Assembly: GCA_947451105.1 (NCBI GenBank)
Contig: CANFXY010000018.1
Location: 1 to 32,219 of the forward strand
DNA length: 32,219 bases
DNA from: Bacteroidota bacterium
GTDB taxonomy: Bacteria; Bacteroidota; Bacteroidia; NS11-12g; UBA955
Direction: 5' to 3'
Shown: positions 25,374 to 32,219 of the stretch, in pieces
Layout: every line of letters starts with the position of its first letter
Position numbering within the stretch: position 1 is the stretch's first letter
Notes under the pieces: generated by a model
Told to the model about the DNA's origin: nothing
Database searches by the model: none
Seen by the model: only the letters and a program-made list of their open reading frames with translations
Made by a program: the position numbers and the translations under genes

Positions 25374-27056
25374 TTGAGCCAGCAACAAAACAATATAAAT
25401 TCATTGGTTTCTGCCTTCGCACAAAAAGGCTTGAAGAATGTTGTAATTTCTCCAGGTAGCAGAAATGCACCCTTAGTAATGTCATTTCAACGACACCCTT
25501 CAATTAAATGTTTTTCAGTTATTGACGAACGTTCTGCAGGTTTTATTGCGCTTGGAATGGCTAAAAAATTGCAAGAGCCAGTTGCCTTGCTTTGCACCAG
25601 TGGTTCTGCTGTTTTAAATTATTATCCTGCCATTTCTGAGGCTTTTTATATGCAAGTGCCTCTGCTGGTTATAAGTGCAGATAGACCCCCCGATTTGTTA
25701 GACCGTTGGGATGGTCAAGCTATACATCAATTTGAGGTGTTTAAACCCCATATTCTTGCATCTTTCAACACCCCAGCAAATACTGAAATTGCTCAGTTTC
25801 AATCCTATTTTGACATCGGTTCAAAAGCTTATTTTGATTCAGTTAACCCAATAGCAGGTCCTGTGCACATTAATGTTCCTCTAAAAGAACCTTTATACAG
25901 AAATGCGGAAGATGTTTTTGAATATCCTATTTTTGAGTCTTCTTCGAATGTTGCACCAAAACAAAATACGGATCTGCCATTAATGGATGAAAAATTCTTC
26001 AGTGATTTTTCAAAAATTTTAATTTTAAATGGCGCAGCAAATCCTTGTAATGATTCTGTAAACGCATTAAATAAAATCAATTATAGAAATGATGTCGTGA
26101 TTCTTAGCGATGTGATTTCTGGCAAACATGCTCAAAATTCTTTTCAAAATTGGGAGGCAATTGTTTTGAACTCAAATGAAGAACAAGAGGCAGAATTGCT
26201 CCCAGATTTATTAATCACAACAGGTAAAATGATCTTAAGTAAGTCACTCAAAAACCTACTAAAGAAATCAAAAATTAAAGCGCATTGGCACATTGCTGAA
26301 AATGGATATTGTGCGGATACTTTTTACAGCAATCCTTCTGTATTTAAACTAAGCGATCAAGACTTTTTTGAAAGATTTGAGCAACACTTGCCTCAACAAT
26401 TAAACAACGCGTATTTTAATGTTTGGCAGCATCTTTCTGAAGCGCATAAACTCAAGGTAAATACGCTAGATACGGAGTCTTACAATGAATTCAACCTTTT
26501 AGTGAAATTTTTAAAGGCGTTGCCATCTGAAAAACTCAATTTGAATATTTCAAACAGCATGAGCATTCGCTTGGCGGCTTACAACATGCACTGCCTGGAT
26601 CCACAATGGAATATGTTTTCAAATAGGGGTGTGAGTGGAATCGATGGATGCACGTCTACTGCCATCGGAATGGCATTGATTGACAATGCCCCCAATTATT
26701 TAATAACGGGTGATTTAGCTTTCTTTTACGATGTGAATGCGTTTTTAATTCATGAGAAACCACAAAATTTCAAAGTGCTTATTATGAATAACAATGGCGG
26801 TGGAATATTTAAGAATATTGACGGTCCAAGTAAAATGAAAGAGTCTGACCCTTTCTTGTACACGCCACATAATTACTCAGCTAAGCATATTGCAAGCCAT
26901 TACAGCATGAAATACATTAGAGCCGAGAATCAAGAGCAGTTTGATTCGGGGTTAAATGAATTTATTCGATGCAATGACCTATGCTTTTTTGAGGTCTTTA
27001 CGGATTCCGATACCAATACAGAATTTTTTAAACAATATAAACAAATACAGTTATGA
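25374..27056 (+). CDS. menD: Menaquinone biosynthesis protein MenD (SEPHCHC synthase)
   Basis: This thiamine-diphosphate enzyme joins 2-oxoglutarate and isochorismate to make SEPHCHC, the first committed step of the classical menaquinone pathway. At about 560 residues it has family length. Motifs are [12 protein letters not shown] near the N-terminus, [13 protein letters not shown] (with the ThDP-activating Glu), [45 protein letters not shown], and the metal/ThDP motif [15 protein letters not shown] with MNNNGGGIF. There is no ATG at the N-terminus. TTG 25374 ([12 protein letters not shown]) is chosen because TTG 25359 lies in the promoter. The stop overlaps the menB ATG in an ATGA junction. 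Confidence 0.95.
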   Translation: MSQQQNNINSLVSAFAQKGLKNVVISPGSRNAPLVMSFQRHPSIKCFSVIDERSAGFIALGMAKKLQEPVALLCTSGSAVLNYYPAISEAFYMQVPLLVISADRPPDLLDRWDGQAIHQFEVFKPHILASFNTPANTEIAQFQSYFDIGSKAYFDSVNPIAGPVHINVPLKEPLYRNAEDVFEYPIFESSSNVAPKQNTDLPLMDEKFFSDFSKILILNGAANPCNDSVNALNKINYRNDVVILSDVISGKHAQNSFQNWEAIVLNSNEEQEAELLPDLLITTGKMILSKSLKNLLKKSKIKAHWHIAENGYCADTFYSNPSVFKLSDQDFFERFEQHLPQQLNNAYFNVWQHLSEAHKLKVNTLDTESYNEFNLLVKFLKALPSEKLNLNISNSMSIRLAAYNMHCLDPQWNMFSNRGVSGIDGCTSTAIGMALIDNAPNYLITGDLAFFYDVNAFLIHEKPQNFKVLIMNNNGGGIFKNIDGPSKMKESDPFLYTPHNYSAKHIASHYSMKYIRAENQEQFDSGLNEFIRCNDLCFFEVFTDSDTNTEFFKQYKQIQL

Positions 27057-27874
27057 GTCAAAGAGAATGGCAAACCATCAAAGAATATGATGAAATATTA
27101 TTCGAATACTTCGAAGGAATAGCCAAAATTAGCATTAACCGTCCGCGTTATCACAATGCATTTACCCCAAAAACAAACATTGAAATGATGGATGCAATGG
27201 ATTATGCGCGTGAACATGAAGACATTCAAGTTGTAGTTCTTACAGGGGTTGGAACAGAAGCTTTTTGCAGTGGTGGTGATCAAAACATCAAAACCATTGG
27301 AGGTTACAAAGACGAAAAAGGTACTCCAAGATTGAATGTACTAGATTTACAAAGAAAAATAAAGTCTTTGCCTAAGCCAGTTGTTGCAATGGTAAACGGT
27401 TGGGCAATAGGCGGAGGTCATGTGCTTCATGTGGTTTGCGACCTAAGTATAGCGTCTGATAATGCCCGTTTTGGACAAACTGGTCCACGCGTTGGTAGTT
27501 TTGATGGTGGTTTTGGTAGCAGTTATCTAGCACGTATCGTAGGTCAAAAGAAGGCCCGTGAAATATGGTTCCTTTGCAGACAATACACTGCTCAAGAGGC
27601 TTTAGATATGGGATTGGTGAATTGTGTAGTGCCACAACCCGAATTGGAAGATGAAGTGGTAAAATGGTGCCATGAAATGATGATGATGAGTCCAATCGCC
27701 TTGCGCATGATCAAATATGGTCTTAATGCTGAATTGGATGGACAAGCAGGTATTCAAGAGTTAGCAGGTAGTGCAACCCTCTTGTATTATTTCACAGATG
27801 AAGCTCAAGAAGGCAGAAACGCCTTTATAGAAAAGAGGAAGCCAGACTTTAAAAAGTTTCCTAAATTCCCTTAA
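27053..27874 (+). CDS. menB: 1,4-dihydroxy-2-naphthoyl-CoA synthase MenB
   Basis: This crotonase-fold enzyme closes the ring of o-succinylbenzoyl-CoA to DHNA-CoA in menaquinone synthesis. At 273 residues it is of normal length. Signatures are the N-terminal [18 protein letters not shown], the oxyanion segment [17 protein letters not shown], the MenB-specific [14 protein letters not shown], and the C-terminal [18 protein letters not shown]. The ATGA overlap with menD implies translational coupling. Other men genes are not in the window. A strong terminator follows. Confidence 0.97.
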   Translation: MSQREWQTIKEYDEILFEYFEGIAKISINRPRYHNAFTPKTNIEMMDAMDYAREHEDIQVVVLTGVGTEAFCSGGDQNIKTIGGYKDEKGTPRLNVLDLQRKIKSLPKPVVAMVNGWAIGGGHVLHVVCDLSIASDNARFGQTGPRVGSFDGGFGSSYLARIVGQKKAREIWFLCRQYTAQEALDMGLVNCVVPQPELEDEVVKWCHEMMMMSPIALRMIKYGLNAELDGQAGIQELAGSATLLYYFTDEAQEGRNAFIEKRKPDFKKFPKFP

Positions 27875-27892
27875 TTAAATACGACTATTCTT

Positions 27893-27921
27893 AAAAAAGG
27901 CGCCATTAAAGCGCCTTTTTT
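27893..27921. terminator. Bidirectional intrinsic terminator between menB and the hydroxylase gene
   Basis: AAAAAAGGCGC and GCGCCTTTTTT form a perfect 11-bp stem around the 7-nt loop CATTAAA. Read on either strand it ends in a T-run, so it can stop both the menB transcript and the converging hydroxylase transcript. Confidence 0.9.
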
Positions 27922-27923
27922 AT

Positions 27924-28811
27924 TTAAATTTTATTGTCAAGTTCAGACCTTAATTCGTTGCTGGTTTTTGAACTTCCATCGTGGCTCCATCCAGGTGCCT
28001 TGAATAAATAGTTAAGCTTTTGCTTTAAAGGACCAGGCTTTGATAAGTCGTTCTTTATTTTTATCCATTCGTTGAACACTACTTTTATTGGGTTATATGA
28101 ATTTAGTGAACTTGTAAGTCCATATTTGGGCTTCTCATCTTCTGCTTGAAATGTTCCAAATAGTTTGTCCCATATGATCAAAACTTGCCCCATGTTTTTG
28201 TCTAAATACTTAATGTTGCATGCATGGTGAACCCTATGGTGTGAAGGTGTTACAAATAAACTTTCATACCATTTGGGGAATTTTCCAATCAATTCGGTAT
28301 GCAAGAAAAACTGATAAAATTGATTCACGGCATAAATAAACATAATGCTTAACCCATCGAACCCAACAAAGGCAATGGGTATGTAAAAAATAAATCTATA
28401 AAATGGCTGTAAAACCGAAGACCGAAGGGCGACTGTGAAATTGTATTTTTCAGAACTGTGGTGGTTGCTGTGAACAGCCCAAAGCATGCGGTTGTGGTGT
28501 TCTGATCTGTGCAACCAATAGAAACAAAAGTCTTGTCCTATAAATACGATAAACCAGGCCAAAACGGGAAATTTACTAAGTAAATTAGGCTCAACTAATG
28601 CATGTAAGTTGCACCAATTTAAAACGCCTAAGGTGATGAATTTTAGTCCTAAGTCCAACAAGCCGCCGAATATCCCTAAGGCGATACTTACTAAACTGTC
28701 TTTTAAATTATAATTGTCTTTGTTTTTCTTTTTACCAATGGCGATTTCTGAAAAAATAAAAACAAGATAAACAGGTATCGAAATTGCTAATAAGATTTCC
28801 TCTTTGGACAT
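27924..28811 (-). CDS. Fatty acid hydroxylase/sterol desaturase family membrane protein
   Basis: This is a 295-residue integral membrane di-iron oxygenase. It has about four membrane segments (near 8-25, 40-62, 80-98 and 140-165) and the His clusters that bind iron: HRSEHH, HSNHHSSE, a single His in FFLHTELIG, and PSHHRVHH. The family hydroxylates or desaturates lipids; candidate substrates in Bacteroidota include fatty acyl chains, carotenoids and ether or sphingoid lipids. The neighbours (rnhA, folC) give no hint. Transcription from its own -7 element is likely, and it ends at the shared terminator. Confidence 0.9.
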   Translation of the reverse strand: MSKEEILLAISIPVYLVFIFSEIAIGKKKNKDNYNLKDSLVSIALGIFGGLLDLGLKFITLGVLNWCNLHALVEPNLLSKFPVLAWFIVFIGQDFCFYWLHRSEHHNRMLWAVHSNHHSSEKYNFTVALRSSVLQPFYRFIFYIPIAFVGFDGLSIMFIYAVNQFYQFFLHTELIGKFPKWYESLFVTPSHHRVHHACNIKYLDKNMGQVLIIWDKLFGTFQAEDEKPKYGLTSSLNSYNPIKVVFNEWIKIKNDLSKPGPLKQKLNYLFKAPGWSHDGSSKTSNELRSELDNKI

Positions 28812-28816
28812 TAAAG

Positions 28817-28824
28817 CAAAATTA
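28817..28824 (-). promoter_or_regulatory. -7 promoter element directly before the hydroxylase gene
   Basis: On the minus strand this reads TAATTTTG (an exact TAnnTTTG match), 5 nt before the ATG at 28811, implying an almost leaderless mRNA. It lies in the 41-bp gap after rnhA. Confidence 0.5.
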
Positions 28825-28852
28825 ATTTATTTTCTAATTTTTTTGAAATGAT

Positions 28853-29338
28853 TTATATCAAATCTCCTTGTTTCTCAATCAACAAATAATCGTGGTCTAT
28901 CAACCAAGGACCTTTTCTAGCCGCGCTTGTAGCCAATACATCACATACTTCGTTTTCCACATTCCCTGCATGGCCTTTTACCCAATGAAACTTAACATTA
29001 TGGGTCTTATAAAGTGGCATAAAACGTTTCCATAAATCAACATTTTTTTTATTCTTCCAACCAATCTTCTGCCATCCAAATATCCATTTCTTTTCAATTG
29101 CATCACACACATATTTGCTATCGGTATAGACGTGAATTTGAATGTCTGGTTTTTTAATTGACTCTAAGGCTACTATAACAGCCAATAATTCCATGCGGTT
29201 ATTGGTGGTGTGCTCAAATCCTTGGGACATTTCTTTCCTTGCTTTTCCCCACATCATAACAATGCCATAGCCACCTTTTCCGGGGTTTCCAATGGCTGCA
29301 CCGTCTGTATAAATAATTAATTTTTGTTCTACACTCAT
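28853..29338 (-). CDS. rnhA: Ribonuclease HI
   Basis: This 161-residue endonuclease cuts RNA in RNA-DNA hybrids. The catalytic carboxylates are all present: Asp in IIYTDGAAIGNPG, Glu in TNNRMELLAVIVALE, Asp in VYTDSKYV, and the C-terminal His and Asp in WVKGHAGNVENEVCD. The handle region around WKNKKNVDLWK is basic, as in E. coli RNase HI. It begins inside the folC stop (ATGA overlap), so its translation is probably coupled to folC. Confidence 0.97.
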   Translation of the reverse strand: MSVEQKLIIYTDGAAIGNPGKGGYGIVMMWGKARKEMSQGFEHTTNNRMELLAVIVALESIKKPDIQIHVYTDSKYVCDAIEKKWIFGWQKIGWKNKKNVDLWKRFMPLYKTHNVKFHWVKGHAGNVENEVCDVLATSAARKGPWLIDHDYLLIEKQGDLI

Positions 29339-30561
29339 AACACTTCAGCAACTACAAAGGTGCTGCCACCAATAAAAATAAGATCATCATGTTTTGCATT
29401 AATCTTAGCAGCTGCATAGGCACTATGCACGCTGGAGTATGCTTCACCATATAAACCCAATGTTTCGCATTCTTCTTTTAAGTTAACAGCATTTAATGCG
29501 CGTGGCAAATTGGGTTGACAAAAATAATACAAGGCATCTTTAGGCAATAATTCCAATACCGGATTTCTATCTTTGTCCTTCACCATGCCAAAAACAATAT
29601 GTAGCTTGTTGTATTTTTCACTTTTTAATTGTTGAATCACCAAACTTAATCCATGTGCATTGTGTCCGGTATCCGCAATGGTCATTGGCTTTTGATTCAA
29701 TATTTCCCAACGCCCTCTGAAATTTGTTAAGCCTCTTACATTCTGCAATGCTTTTGCAGCAGTGTAATCATTAAAAGGCATTCCGATAGATTTTAAAACC
29801 TCTATGGCTTGCAAAACGGTAACACTGTTCTTTTCTTGATAAATACCTTTTAAATCGGTCTCGATTTCAGTGTTATAAAACCGAACATTGCGGTCAGCAA
29901 AGTATATTTTTGAGTTGCAAGCTTCTGCCTTGTTTTCAAAAACAAAATCAGTTTCTTTACTGCTTTCTCCTATTACAACTGGAACGTTTTCTTTAATAAT
30001 ACCCGCCTTTTCAAAAGCGATTTTTTGAAGTGTGTCACCCAATAAATCAGCATGATCCATGCCTATATTTGTTATAACCGATAAAATAGGATTGATAATG
30101 TTTGTACTGTCTAATCGACCTCCAAGTCCCGTTTCAATGATTGCATACTCAATTCCTTGATTGGCAAAATAATCAAAGCACATAGCCACGGTAATTTCGA
30201 AAAAAGAGGGTTGTATGCTGTTTAGGTGGGGAATTATCTTTTCAGTAAAATCAATAACAAACTGTTCGGAAATCATTTCTCCATTTACCCGAATACGTTC
30301 TCTAAAATCTTTAAGGTGCGGGGAGGTATAGAGACCAGTTTTGTAACCATGGGCCTGAAAAATAGCAGAAAGCATATTGCTCACGCTGCCTTTTCCGTTC
30401 GTGCCAGCAATATGTATACACTTGAACTTTGTTTGCGGATTTCCTAATAACTCACAAATTTTTAGGGTGTTGTGCAAGTCTTTTTTTATCGCTGATTTAC
30501 CATCCCTAGTAAAATAGGGCAGACGGGCAAATAAAAACTCTACAGTTTCTAAATAGGTCAT
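29335..30561 (-). CDS. folC: Folylpolyglutamate synthase/dihydrofolate synthase FolC
   Basis: This 408-residue Mur-ligase-fold enzyme adds glutamate to dihydropteroate and to folates. The P-loop is HIAGTNGKGSVSNM, and then come GLYTSPHLKDFRERIRVNG, IETGLGGRLDSTN, ITNIGMDHADLLG and the KAGIIKENVPVV motif. The C-terminal domain holds ADTGHNAHG. The length is typical. It starts 15 bp after the TonB-like gene and overlaps rnhA by 4 bp. From general experience, folC beside TonB/ExbD-type genes is a common Bacteroidota arrangement. Confidence 0.96.
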   Translation of the reverse strand: MTYLETVEFLFARLPYFTRDGKSAIKKDLHNTLKICELLGNPQTKFKCIHIAGTNGKGSVSNMLSAIFQAHGYKTGLYTSPHLKDFRERIRVNGEMISEQFVIDFTEKIIPHLNSIQPSFFEITVAMCFDYFANQGIEYAIIETGLGGRLDSTNIINPILSVITNIGMDHADLLGDTLQKIAFEKAGIIKENVPVVIGESSKETDFVFENKAEACNSKIYFADRNVRFYNTEIETDLKGIYQEKNSVTVLQAIEVLKSIGMPFNDYTAAKALQNVRGLTNFRGRWEILNQKPMTIADTGHNAHGLSLVIQQLKSEKYNKLHIVFGMVKDKDRNPVLELLPKDALYYFCQPNLPRALNAVNLKEECETLGLYGEAYSSVHSAYAAAKINAKHDDLIFIGGSTFVVAEVL

Positions 30562-30562
30562 T

Positions 30563-30581
30563 AATAAAGTAAGACTTTATT
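30563..30581. repeat. Hairpin spanning the tonB-like stop codon
   Basis: AATAAAGT-AAG-ACTTTATT is a perfect 8-bp inverted repeat with a 3-nt loop, filling the gap between the TonB-like stop and the folC start. It is A/T-rich and probably weak. It could lower folC expression relative to the gene before it. Confidence 0.4.
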
Positions 30582-31335
30582 TTAAAATGAAAACGTATGT
30601 AATTGTACCGTTTACAATGTCGGGCTTTGCAGATGAATTAAAGCTCGATGTCCTTAGACTTTTAATTGCTTCTTTTTCAAGGCAATCGGATGCTCTAGAA
30701 AGTGGACTGATATTATCAAATCGGATAGTTCCATTTGGTAAAAGAGTAACTTCAAGAACAACTTTACCTGCGTCATTACAACTGTTGGAAGTTGATCCTT
30801 GATTGAAATTTCTACCGGTAAAAGTATGAGATGTTTTGGTTCCACCTCCACCTGTTCCACCAACTTGACCTTTGGGGTCTCCACCGTTAACACCTCTTGG
30901 GTCACCTTGAGGGCCTAACTTATCGCCATCTCCAGAGTTTTGCTGCTTCTGATTGCTTTTGCCTCTGTTTAAAGCGGCTAATGCGTCGTCTACTGGCTTG
31001 GGCTTTTCTGTTGGTGTTGCTTGGCTCTGACCTTTGGTATCACTTGATTTCTTCGTTACAACAGCATCTGGGTCAGTGGTTTGCTCATCTGCTTCAGCCG
31101 AAGCTTCGGAACTTGAAGAACTTGCTTCGCTCTCGGCTGAAATTGGAATTAATTCAGGACCTCCATTGTCAGGTTCGCCCAAACTTACAGCAACAGCACC
31201 TAAATCAGGTTCTTTTGGAACGTCCAATTCATAATGAAAATTGTAAAGCCAAAATATTAAGAACATGCCAAAACAAATAACTGCAGTGGATGTGCCTGAA
31301 ATAAATTTATTTTTCTTTTCGTTTTTTAAGTCCAT
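30577..31335 (-). CDS. TonB-like energy transducer
   Basis: This 252-residue protein has a single N-terminal membrane helix (about 13-31, STAVICFGMFLIFWLYNF), a long low-complexity periplasmic linker (Ser/Glu/Ala-rich, then Gly/Asn/Gln-rich, with a short KPKP), and a C-terminal TonB-type domain from about 180 (VVLEVTLLPNGTIRFDNI, DCLEKEAIKSLRTSSF, GTITYVFILK). Such proteins carry inner-membrane energy to outer-membrane receptors, or act in TolA-like envelope roles. Two Cys residues in the C-terminal domain could pair. exbB and exbD are not adjacent. The linker lacks the usual EP/KP-rich stretch. TolA-like function is an alternative. Confidence 0.75.
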   Translation of the reverse strand: MDLKNEKKNKFISGTSTAVICFGMFLIFWLYNFHYELDVPKEPDLGAVAVSLGEPDNGGPELIPISAESEASSSSSEASAEADEQTTDPDAVVTKKSSDTKGQSQATPTEKPKPVDDALAALNRGKSNQKQQNSGDGDKLGPQGDPRGVNGGDPKGQVGGTGGGGTKTSHTFTGRNFNQGSTSNSCNDAGKVVLEVTLLPNGTIRFDNISPLSRASDCLEKEAIKSLRTSSFNSSAKPDIVNGTITYVFILK

Positions 31336-31368
31336 TTCTAAATTGTTTTAATTTGATTTAATCTATTA

Positions 31369-31390
31369 TACCTTTTTGGTTTAAAAGGTA
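31369..31390. repeat. Inverted repeat upstream of the tonB-like gene
   Basis: TACCTTTT and AAAAGGTA form a perfect 8-bp stem around a 6-nt loop, in the 171-bp gap before the TonB-like gene. Neither side is followed by a clear T-run, so it may be an operator or weak attenuator rather than a terminator. No exact TAnnTTTG lies in this gap, and the TonB-like gene may be read through from upstream. Confidence 0.4.
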
Positions 31391-31506
31391 AATGAATTAA
31401 TGGTTCTGCTAACAAGCACAAATATCCAAAGATTTTTAAGAACAAGTATTTTGACTTATTCACAGAATCTATTTTAATAAACGTTTTAGAGGGCTTTAAA
31501 TTGTAA

Positions 31507-32219
31507 TTATTGTACAATTTTTACTTCAAACCAAATACCATTGCGGTCAACTTGAACTTTTTGACCTTTTTTGATTAAATCAGCTGCATGAAAGTTTGCA
31601 TTGCCTTCAATTCTATATCTGGCAATTGATTGGTATTTTATTTCTTCGGAAGTGTTTTCAATAACAATGCTTTGAGTTTGTTCGATTGGTTCTGAAACTA
31701 TAGGCTCTGGGGCGCTCTCTACTATTGGTTCGGCCTCAACAATTGCAACCTCATTGTCCGGCATATCAATGTTAGAAACACTGTCTTCTGTTTGAACGCT
31801 TGGGGTTGTTGAATTCTCTTCAATGCTTGGTTTGGCAACCTCAATGGCAGGCAAAACAGAGGCTTCTTGAGTGGTGCTGGTTTTGTTTTCAACACCCAAA
31901 TAAATAAAGTGGGCAAGCAAAGCAACAGAAGCAGCAACCAACCATGGTTTTAATCCTCTTTTTGGGATTTCAATTGAAACTATTGGCGTTTTATCTGGAG
32001 TGGTTTCAGAGGTTTTCTCTTTAATTTCGCTTGCAATTTCTTCATTTAACTCAGCAATTGAATGCACCTGACTGATGTTGATTGGTCCCAAACCATAGCT
32101 ATCAACAGACAAATTAATGTTTGAACTAGGGGCAAACCAAATAGTAGATTGGCCTTTGTGGAAGGTGCCAAGCTTACCAAATGATTTATTCGCGTTTAGC
32201 TCAACTTCATTTCGCAATT
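31507..32219 (-). CDS. HU-CCDC81-type protein with membrane segment and short C-terminal domain (partial, runs off the window)
   Basis: The reading frame is open to the window edge, so the N-terminus is missing; a TTG at 32217 is not likely to be the real start. The visible 236 residues begin inside a CCDC81-like HU domain (KSFGKLGTFHKGQS, then APSSNINLSVDSYGLGPINI). A single membrane helix (WLVAASVALLAHFIYLGV), a Glu/Pro/Ser/Thr-rich linker and a short C-terminal domain (ARYRIEGNANFHAADLIKKG, ending GIWFEVKIVQ) follow. Related Bacteroidota proteins pair HU-CCDC81 domains with a periplasmic SPOR domain that binds peptidoglycan. Here the end is short and could be SPOR-like or SH3-like. The role may be in the cell envelope or division, but this is inference. 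Confidence 0.7.
   Translation of the reverse strand, partial: LRNEVELNANKSFGKLGTFHKGQSTIWFAPSSNINLSVDSYGLGPINISQVHSIAELNEEIASEIKEKTSETTPDKTPIVSIEIPKRGLKPWLVAASVALLAHFIYLGVENKTSTTQEASVLPAIEVAKPSIEENSTTPSVQTEDSVSNIDMPDNEVAIVEAEPIVESAPEPIVSEPIEQTQSIVIENTSEEIKYQSIARYRIEGNANFHAADLIKKGQKVQVDRNGIWFEVKIVQ

Noticed and set aside
27372-27695. Minus-strand 107-codon frame inside menB
   Set aside because: It is antisense to the conserved MenB core and has no family resemblance.
30897-31280. Plus-strand 127-codon frame antisense to the TonB-like gene
   Set aside because: It is open only because the minus-strand linker is low complexity. It has no recognisable domain or start signal, while the minus-strand protein has a membrane helix and a TonB domain.

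Overview
The window is AT-rich chromosomal DNA from a member of the Bacteroidota. The evidence is a TonB-dependent receptor with an N-terminal carboxypeptidase-regulatory-like domain, two giant secreted proteins ending in 'gliding motility-associated' type-B type IX secretion (T9SS) sorting domains, menaquinone genes (menD-menB), a CCDC81-type HU-domain protein, and Bacteroidota-type -7 promoter elements (TAnnTTTG) in front of most transcription units. I see no mobile element, CRISPR array, phage gene, rRNA or tRNA. The largest gene-free gap is about 170 bp, so no gap exceeds 300 bases.

Layout. 1-2417: the N-terminal part of a TonB-dependent receptor (minus), then a small secreted GH73-like glucosaminidase and a family-2 glycosyltransferase (plus). 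2410-5772: a minus-strand run of a beta-barrel outer-membrane protein, a PPK2 polyphosphate kinase, MiaA, and an OppC/DppC-type permease that has its own promoter. 5825-9069: a tight serine operon, serC-serA-DUF1015. 9219-14450: a secreted M4 (thermolysin-like) metalloprotease of 1743 residues with PKD, CUB and nine Ig-like repeats, built partly by a 711-bp tandem duplication. 14471-19106: a compact minus-strand operon of glutaryl-CoA dehydrogenase, an unknown secreted protein with GldN-like motifs, phosphoglucomutase/phosphomannomutase and a DUF2279 protein. 19174-20948: FolB, a small lipoprotein and an alpha/beta hydrolase. 20945-25245: a DUF1003 membrane protein and a 1226-residue PKD/T9SS protein. 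25374-27874: menD-menB, closed by a strong bidirectional terminator. 27924-32219: a fatty-acid-hydroxylase family membrane protein, RNase HI, FolC, a TonB-like protein and a partial HU/SPOR-like envelope protein.

Most genes are housekeeping or envelope functions. Three points stand out. The DUF1015 gene is translationally linked to serA where a phosphoserine phosphatase would be expected. Many genes have a TAnnTTTG element only 4-6 nt before the start codon (ATG, GTG or TTG), which implies leaderless or nearly leaderless mRNAs. The metalloprotease carries a higher-order three-domain repeat whose domain spacings (240/234/237 bp) recur exactly.
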